A DNA stretch of 11,941 bases from an uncultured Porticoccus sp. Its GTDB lineage: Bacteria; Pseudomonadota; Gammaproteobacteria; Pseudomonadales; Porticoccaceae. The position numbers and the translations under genes were made by a program. The DNA lies in the NCBI GenBank assembly GCA_950063125.1, contig CATLZI010000039.1:1-11941 (forward strand), in the 5' to 3' direction. The notes beneath the pieces are model-generated. The model did not search any database. It was not told where the DNA came from and worked only from the letters and a program-made list of their open reading frames with translations. Below, piece by piece: positions 7,488-11,941 of this stretch. The first letter of the stretch is position 1; each line of letters begins with the position of its first letter.

Positions 7488-8207
7488 CTAGGTTCCTGTT
7501 CCGCTTATAGAGTTATTTTCACGTAGGCGTTTTCGTTTTTGCCAGGAAACTTTATCTCTGAGATAGAGCGGCTGTACTTCATCTATAGCCATTAGAACAC
7601 CGTTCTCAATTTTCGGCATGGCAATAGTCAGCACGTCCCGAGCATCGGGCAATAGGGCCGATGCCTCTATGGTGGGATCGAAATCGATGCGTTCGGCGTA
7701 GTGCCAGCCGTCACCCATCACTGCCAGAGGCAATTCACTGTAAGGAAGTATTATTGTTTCAGGAGAGGAAAGGCTATCCGGCATCAGGCGAGTTAACTCG
7801 GCGCCATTCCATTCAAATGCCGACCAGTAAACCTCATCCATTCGGGCATCAAACATCGGCAAAAGCCGATAATTGTCCTTTATTAACAACTTTCTACAGG
7901 CAGTATGAGCCAGGGTTTCCAGGCTGGACACAGGCAATACAGGAAGATCACCACCAAGGGCCAGACCCTGTATGACACTGAAGCCAATTCGAATGCCCGT
8001 GAATGAGCCGGGCCCGCGGGTAAATGCGAGCGCATCAAGTTCGGTTAATTTTACTCCCGCCTCTGACAGCAGGTCATTTACCATTGGTAACAACAGTCGG
8101 GTGTGTTCCCGGCTCGCAAGCTGAAAACGACCGCTTACATCCTCCCCTAGCGACAGCGCTACAGAACATGCCTGAGTCGTCGTATCAATGGCCAAGACCT
8201 TTTTCAC
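7488..8207 (-). CDS. tsaB: tRNA threonylcarbamoyladenosine biosynthesis protein TsaB
   Basis: TsaB is the non-catalytic partner of TsaD and TsaE in making t6A at position 37 of ANN-decoding tRNAs. It has an ASKHA-type fold. The product opens with the conserved VLAIDTTTQACSVAL (~4-18) and carries HTRLLLPMV (~35-43) and the hallmark RGPGSFTGIRIG (~64-75). The C-terminal half is more variable, as is usual. The frame extends to a TTG at 8216, but GTG 8207 is preferred: it gives the normal N-terminus (MKKVLAIDT) and lies 10 nt after AAGGGGG (8218-8224), while TTG would be only 1 nt from it. At 239 residues it is near family length (~230). The ribosome binding site lies in a leader hairpin, described separately. 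It heads the group tsaB, uppP, dehydrogenase, M18 gene. Confidence 0.94.
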   Translation of the reverse strand: MKKVLAIDTTTQACSVALSLGEDVSGRFQLASREHTRLLLPMVNDLLSEAGVKLTELDALAFTRGPGSFTGIRIGFSVIQGLALGGDLPVLPVSSLETLAHTACRKLLIKDNYRLLPMFDARMDEVYWSAFEWNGAELTRLMPDSLSSPETIILPYSELPLAVMGDGWHYAERIDFDPTIEASALLPDARDVLTIAMPKIENGVLMAIDEVQPLYLRDKVSWQKRKRLRENNSISGTGT

Positions 8208-8213
8208 AGCAAA

Positions 8214-8241
8214 CAATCCCCCTTTAAAGCGGGGGAGATTG
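8214..8241 (-). repeat. Leader hairpin holding the tsaB ribosome binding site
   Basis: On the plus strand CAATCCCCC (8214-8222) pairs with GGGGG-AG-ATTG (8231-8241): five G-C pairs, a 2-nt bulge and four more pairs, with loop TTTAAAGC. In the tsaB transcript the 3' arm contains AAGGGGG, the likely Shine-Dalgarno sequence, so the stem would mask it. Short palindromes with CCCCC, AAA and GGGGG also occur as dispersed intergenic repeats in many bacterial genomes, so this may be one copy of such a repeat. Confidence 0.5.
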
Positions 8242-8301
8242 TAACCTGTTTGGTTTGAAGAGCGGAGTTTGCTTGGGGACGGTTTAGACCATCGGGTATG
8301 A

Positions 8302-8338
8302 GTAACTAATCCGCCGATGTATCCGGTTTGTTAGTTAC
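8302..8338 (-). repeat. Inverted repeat across the stop codon of the AT-hook gene
   Basis: GTAACTAA (8302-8309) and TTAGTTAC (8331-8338) are perfect 8-bp arms separated by 21 bp, within which CCG and CGG can add a short inner stem. The stop codon (8306-8308) is in one arm. No T-run follows on the minus strand. It may act as a weak 3' end or stability element for the AT-hook gene mRNA. No better terminator is seen between this gene and tsaB. Confidence 0.3.
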
Positions 8339-9292
8339 CGGTGAGCTGGTGGGCCCAGCCGTACTCTTCTTTGCCGTGGATATTGCCCGTGTAGTTGGTT
8401 TTTTTGGCGATGTCGAGGTTTTGGAGCGCTTGGATTGGGCAACAGTGGACCCTTTCGTGGCGGGCTTTCTGCCGGGAGTTTTTGCCTTGTTTGCGACATT
8501 GGTTGCGGGCTGATTAGTTGTGGTTTTAGCCCTGGATGGTTTTTTTGCTGTTGTTGCCGTTGCAGGGGGGCGGCCGGGACCTCGCCTGGATTTTGCTGGG
8601 CTGGCTTTTGCAGTGCGAGCGGTTGACTTTACTGCCGAGCTCTTTGGTGGACGACCGGGGCCGCGTGTAGAAACCGTTTTTGTGGCAGTCTCCTTGCGAG
8701 AATTGATTTTTTGTTCAGCATTCTTGATGACAGCAGTAGCCTGCTTGTGCAGCCGTTTTTCAATGGCTTTGACTCGGGTCAAAGCATTCTTTTCGACTCT
8801 CTTGACCTGTCTGGCAATGGTGCTGGTACGTTTTTTGAGCCAGGACTTTTTATAACGAGCTACTGCTCTCTCTAGATCGTTTGCAGTTTTCTGTTCAAGT
8901 TTTTTTTCGGTTGCGATAACGCGGGCTCTGGCTTTCTCTTCTGCCTCTGTCACTTGAGACAGAATTTTTGCCGCCCTGAGTTCGGCTTTTGCCAGTGTAT
9001 TTTTTGATATGAGGTTGTTAAGTTTACTAATATTTGTTCTGACCTCCTGAGCACGTTTTTTGAGTAACGCCTGAGAGGCTTTAGTTGTATTTCCAGTGAC
9101 CCTGTTTTTTGCAGCGGTTAACTTTTGTTTTGCGTCAGCAACTTTTTTCTTCTGTGCATTCACTTCCCTCTCGGTCCGTGCCAGAGCGACAGCTGTTTTA
9201 TCGATTATTGAAGATGTAGTTTTTCTAGCGGAAACAGGTACAGTCTTTTTTTCAGATGATTTGACTGTACGCTTTTGGGGAGCTTTAGCCAT
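8306..9292 (-). CDS. Lysine/alanine-rich AT-hook protein, histone-H1/AlgP-like
   Basis: The 328-residue product is very basic and has three parts. Residues ~1-35 are a Lys/Ser/Thr-rich tail. Residues ~36-200 are rich in Ala, Lys, Glu and Arg, with heptad-like helical character suggesting a long coiled coil. Residues ~205-328 are a disordered Lys/Pro/Ala/Thr tail. The tail carries two AT-hook cores, RGPGRPPK (~210-217) and RGPGRPP (~237-243), and a degenerate TPGRKP (~272-277). AT-hooks bind the minor groove of AT-rich DNA, so a nucleoid or regulatory DNA-binding role is likely. The layout recalls AlgP of Pseudomonas aeruginosa (helical N-part, KPAA-type basic tail), but the tail repeats differ and I cannot claim orthology. 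AAGGAG (9300-9305), 7 nt before ATG 9292, is a strong SD. It lies between hemH and tsaB with its own probable promoter. Confidence 0.8.
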   Translation of the reverse strand: MAKAPQKRTVKSSEKKTVPVSARKTTSSIIDKTAVALARTEREVNAQKKKVADAKQKLTAAKNRVTGNTTKASQALLKKRAQEVRTNISKLNNLISKNTLAKAELRAAKILSQVTEAEEKARARVIATEKKLEQKTANDLERAVARYKKSWLKKRTSTIARQVKRVEKNALTRVKAIEKRLHKQATAVIKNAEQKINSRKETATKTVSTRGPGRPPKSSAVKSTARTAKASPAKSRRGPGRPPATATTAKKPSRAKTTTNQPATNVANKAKTPGRKPATKGSTVAQSKRSKTSTSPKKPTTRAISTAKKSTAGPTSSPVTNKPDTSAD

Positions 9293-9361
9293 TGTGTTTC
9301 TCCTTGGTATTGGAAGAGATACATTTTTACTCGGAACACAGAAGATGATTAAAGTTTATTC

Positions 9362-9380
9362 AAAAAATGGAATATTTCCA
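9362..9380 (-). terminator. Weak stem-loop followed by a T-run in the AT-hook gene leader
   Basis: On the minus strand TGGAA and TTCCA (9380-9368) form a 5-bp stem with a 3-nt loop, directly followed by ATTTTTTG (six T's, 9367-9362). It resembles a weak intrinsic terminator for hemH, or an attenuator in the leader of the AT-hook gene. It shares bases 9379-9380 with the large inverted repeat, so the two structures exclude each other at that edge. The short, A/T-containing stem keeps confidence low. Confidence 0.28.
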
Positions 9381-9418
9381 CTTTATAACAGAGAAATTAT
9401 TATTTTCATTATAAAGTG
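9379..9418. repeat. 10+10 bp inverted repeat upstream of the AT-hook gene
   Basis: CACTTTATAA (9379-9388) and TTATAAAGTG (9409-9418) are perfect 10-bp arms around a 20-bp AT-rich spacer. With one bulged base the arms extend outward by TTTC (9375-9378) and GAAA (9420-9423), and GAAA/TTTC (9393-9396 and 9404-9407) can pair inside the spacer. The repeat contains the proposed -10 box, so it could be an operator, a DNA site for the AT-hook protein itself, or an mRNA 5' structure. Confidence 0.5.
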
Positions 9419-9434
9419 TGAAAATAATTGTGAA
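9408..9434 (-). promoter_or_regulatory. Probable promoter of the AT-hook gene
   Basis: The minus strand has a perfect TATAAT at 9413-9408. TTCACA (9434-9429), one mismatch from TTGACA, lies 15 bp upstream, which is shorter than the ideal 17. The leader would be about 110 nt. The -10 hexamer is embedded in the right arm of the inverted repeat at 9379-9418. Confidence 0.42.
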
Positions 9435-9436
9435 AT

Positions 9437-10423
9437 TTAGTGGATCAATGCCAGTTTTTTTGCGGTCATTTCAGCGAGTGCATTAATAAATAACGGCGTA
9501 TTATTGACACAGGGAATGTAATGATATTTCTCCCCTCCCTGTTCAATAAACAGTTCACGGTAGCCCATATTCAGTTCTTCAAGGGTTTCGAGACAATCTG
9601 CAGTAAATGCAGGACTGACAATATCTACAGACCTGATGCCCTCCTCGATCCATTGCTTAAGTTTGTCATCGGTATAGGGCTGAAGCCATTTTTTTGGGCC
9701 AAACCTTGACTGATAGCTCATCGACCATTCAGAAGATGCAAGCCCAAGAGCACTGGCAATGGCATGAGCGGTTGCCCGACAATGTTCGCTGTAGGGGTCA
9801 CCTTTATCGACGTAATCCTGAGGGATTCCATGAAAAGACATCAAAAGTTTTTCATTGCGTCCATGCTCAGCCCAATAGGCTTTAATCGTTTCGGCGATTG
9901 ACTGGATATAGCCAATATCATCGTGATAGGACTTTATGACGGTCATGTCCGGAACATTGCGGCTTCGCTGGATGATCTTTGCCACCTGATCGTAGATTGC
10001 CCCTGATGTTGATCCCGAGTATTGAGGATACATAGGGATAATTAAAAATTTTTCGATACCTTTTTCTTCGAGACGCCGAATGGTTTCATCCAGAGCTGGT
10101 TTCCCATAGGTCATGGCTTCCGCAACGGCAGGTGCTTTCTCACCGTAACGGTCTGTCAATACCTCCTGCAAGTCGGCAACCTGCCGACCGCTGATGACCC
10201 GCAAGGGGGAGCCATCTTCCCACCATATTTCACGGTAAGCATGGGCAACCCTTTTGGCTCGCAAGGGGATTATCACCAGCCTCAATAGAAACCACCAGAT
10301 CAGTCTGGGAACTTCAACCACTCGAGGATCAGATAGAAATGCCCTGAGGAAACGGGCTATTGAGCTAGGTGTCGGTTCATCCGGTGTACCCAGATTAACC
10401 AGAATGACAGACGTTTTATTCAT
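9437..10423 (-). CDS. hemH: Ferrochelatase
   Basis: Ferrochelatase inserts Fe2+ into protoporphyrin IX, the last step of protohaem synthesis, at the cytoplasmic face of the inner membrane. The 328-residue product aligns well with E. coli HemH (320). It has VNLGTPDEPTP (~9-19), FLSDPRVVE (~29-37), GSPLRVIS (~71-78) and MYPQYSGSTSGA (~131-142). The metal-binding histidine is in SFHGIP (~196-201, His ~198), and QSRFG (~238-242) and the catalytic glutamate in ADCLETLEE (~275-283) are present. The frame runs on to 10480 through the upstream terminator, so that extension is not protein. ATG 10423 has GGAGT (10427-10431) just upstream. It follows adk but is separated from it by an intrinsic terminator. 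I see no strong promoter in the short remaining gap, so read-through may supply some of its expression. Confidence 0.96.
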   Translation of the reverse strand: MNKTSVILVNLGTPDEPTPSSIARFLRAFLSDPRVVEVPRLIWWFLLRLVIIPLRAKRVAHAYREIWWEDGSPLRVISGRQVADLQEVLTDRYGEKAPAVAEAMTYGKPALDETIRRLEEKGIEKFLIIPMYPQYSGSTSGAIYDQVAKIIQRSRNVPDMTVIKSYHDDIGYIQSIAETIKAYWAEHGRNEKLLMSFHGIPQDYVDKGDPYSEHCRATAHAIASALGLASSEWSMSYQSRFGPKKWLQPYTDDKLKQWIEEGIRSVDIVSPAFTADCLETLEELNMGYRELFIEQGGEKYHYIPCVNNTPLFINALAEMTAKKLALIH

Positions 10424-10445
10424 CGGACTCCAGACTTGTAACTGG

Positions 10446-10474
10446 CAAAAAAATGGGCTCAATAAGAGCCCATT
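10446..10474 (-). terminator. Rho-independent terminator after adk
   Basis: On the minus strand AATGGGCTC (10474-10466) and GAGCCCATT (10460-10452) form a 9-bp GC-rich stem with a 5-nt loop, followed at once by a run of T's ending in GCC (10453-10447 are all A on the plus strand). This is a textbook intrinsic terminator. It begins 18 nt after the adk stop and lies before the hemH start. Confidence 0.9.
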
Positions 10475-10492
10475 CTGCATCAGTTGTCGGCC

Positions 10493-11194
<702 letters not shown>

Positions 11195-11265
11195 TTACCC
11201 AAACTCGCAATTGAGGGCGCAAACATTACACAGAAACGACCATAACCACAAGCTAGACGGCGCTG

Positions 11266-11940
11266 TTACGGGTGTTTGGACACAACTGAAAACTTGGCTT
11301 CTGTCCATAAATCGTCGAGTTGTTCCATGGACATATCGACCATCGTTTTACCCCGATGATGCAAGCTTTGCTCGATGTGATTGATACGCTGCTCAAATTT
11401 CGCCGATGACCTCCGAAGAGCGCTTTCAGCGTCAACTTTCAGGTGACGACAGAGGTTGACTACTGTAAACAACACATCGCCAAGCTCTTCTTCAATGGCG
11501 TCCGCTTCTCCCCCTGTGATTGCCTCATTGAGCTCATGGGTCTCTTCATGGATTTTTTCCAGAACGCCCTGTATATCTGGCCAATCAAAACCGTGGCTGG
11601 CAGCTCTCTTTCGCAATTTTGTCGCGCGAGTCAAGGCAGGTAAACCCAGGGGAATATCGTCAAGGATCGATGCCTGGCCCTTGTCTCTTCTCTCGCCTTG
11701 CTTGATGGACTCCCAGTTATCTTTGATGGATTGCTCATTGGGCTCTGCTCCTCCCGGTTGACGCTCACTGGTCAGCGTCCCTTCAGGGAAAACATGGGGA
11801 TGGCGGGAAATGAGCTTTTTCACTAATAGTGAAACGACCTCCTCAAAATCGAACAGATTTCGTTCTTTCCCCAACTGGGAGTAGAAAATGACCTGGAACA
11901 GTAAATCACCTGACTCCTCTTTGAGCTGGCCGTAATCCCC
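11266..11940 (-). CDS. mazG: Nucleoside triphosphate pyrophosphohydrolase MazG (N-terminus outside window)
   Basis: MazG hydrolyses (d)NTPs to NMP and pyrophosphate. It cleans the nucleotide pool, and in E. coli it is linked to ppGpp and the MazEF system. The visible 224 residues correspond to the C-terminal four-fifths of E. coli MazG (263). The end of the first MazG domain reads KEESGDLLFQVIFYSQ, followed by LISRHPHVFPEG, the linker SILDDIPLGLPALTRATKLRKRAASHGFDW, and the second all-helical domain with EIHEETHELNEAI and EEELGDVLFTVVNLCRHL, whose acidic EE(x)xE...ExxD pattern binds Mg2+. The frame is open to the window edge: a TTG at 11874 is an internal leucine, not a start. About 40-55 residues including the first EExxE motif are missing. 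Confidence 0.94.
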   Translation of the reverse strand, partial: GDYGQLKEESGDLLFQVIFYSQLGKERNLFDFEEVVSLLVKKLISRHPHVFPEGTLTSERQPGGAEPNEQSIKDNWESIKQGERRDKGQASILDDIPLGLPALTRATKLRKRAASHGFDWPDIQGVLEKIHEETHELNEAITGGEADAIEEELGDVLFTVVNLCRHLKVDAESALRRSSAKFEQRINHIEQSLHHRGKTMVDMSMEQLDDLWTEAKFSVVSKHP

Positions 11941-11941
11941 A

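Noticed and set aside
8550..8680. DNA tandem repeat in the AT-hook gene
   Set aside because: The two GPGRPP segments share protein motif but differ in codons and spacing, so they are not a recent DNA repeat.
8328..8855. Plus-strand open frames opposite the AT-hook gene
   Set aside because: They are low-complexity Phe/Val/Ala/Gly-rich mirrors of the Lys/Ala-rich gene, lack ribosome binding sites and resemble no family.
10424..10480. Longer ferrochelatase starting at 10480
   Set aside because: The extension is the translated adk terminator. HemH similarity begins at MNKTSVILVNLGTP, which has GGAG upstream.
11872..11874. TTG at 11874 as the start of MazG
   Set aside because: The frame continues upstream with conserved MazG sequence (GDLLFQVIFYSQ) to the window edge, so the gene is cut by the window.

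Overview
The window is a typical stretch of gammaproteobacterial chromosome with moderate GC content. It carries housekeeping genes and shows no insertion sequence, integrase, tRNA, rRNA, CRISPR array or phage gene. BioA, ferrochelatase, adenylate kinase, M18 aminopeptidase, MazG, UppP and TsaB all look like gammaproteobacterial proteins. The lysine/alanine-rich AT-hook protein resembles in composition the histone-H1-like proteins of pseudomonads and oceanospirilla. My best guess is a marine Oceanospirillales/Pseudomonadales-type bacterium, possibly near Endozoicomonas or Hahella. That placement is inferred from remembered family resemblance, not from a search.

Left part (1-3350). A 33-codon reading frame, probably the tail of an upstream gene, ends at 102. 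A non-coding stretch with several short palindromes follows (103-365). Next is a plus-strand orotate phosphoribosyltransferase of the alphaproteobacterial PyrE subfamily. It converges on a minus-strand secreted DUF547 protein. That gene diverges from bioA across a ~97 bp region (1929-2025) holding a recognisable sigma-70 promoter and a perfect 7+7 inverted repeat over its -35 box. bioA ends tail to tail with trpS at a shared GC-rich stem-loop.

Middle part (3348-8207, minus strand). Read in transcription order, tsaB, uppP, a beta-hydroxyacid dehydrogenase and an M18 aminopeptidase are packed with gaps of 4, 22 and 6 nt, so they are probably one operon. trpS follows after a 73-nt gap that holds a stem-loop and a plausible promoter of its own. 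The tsaB start appears to be GTG at 8207, and its Shine-Dalgarno sequence lies in the 3' arm of a leader hairpin.

Right part (8306-11941, minus strand). Transcription runs mazG (cut by the window edge), adk, a clear intrinsic terminator, hemH, an AT-rich intergenic region with a long inverted repeat and a consensus -10 box, and then the AT-hook/H1-like gene just upstream of tsaB.

Together the genes cover pyrimidine, biotin, haem and adenine nucleotide metabolism, nucleotide-pool cleaning (MazG), tRNA charging and t6A modification (TrpS, TsaB), cell-wall lipid carrier recycling (UppP), peptide turnover (M18) and probably nucleoid organisation (AT-hook protein). I see no clearly new multi-gene system. 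The least ordinary points are the alpha-type PyrE, the AT-hook protein with its structured upstream region, the tsaB leader hairpin and the inverted repeat at the bioA promoter.
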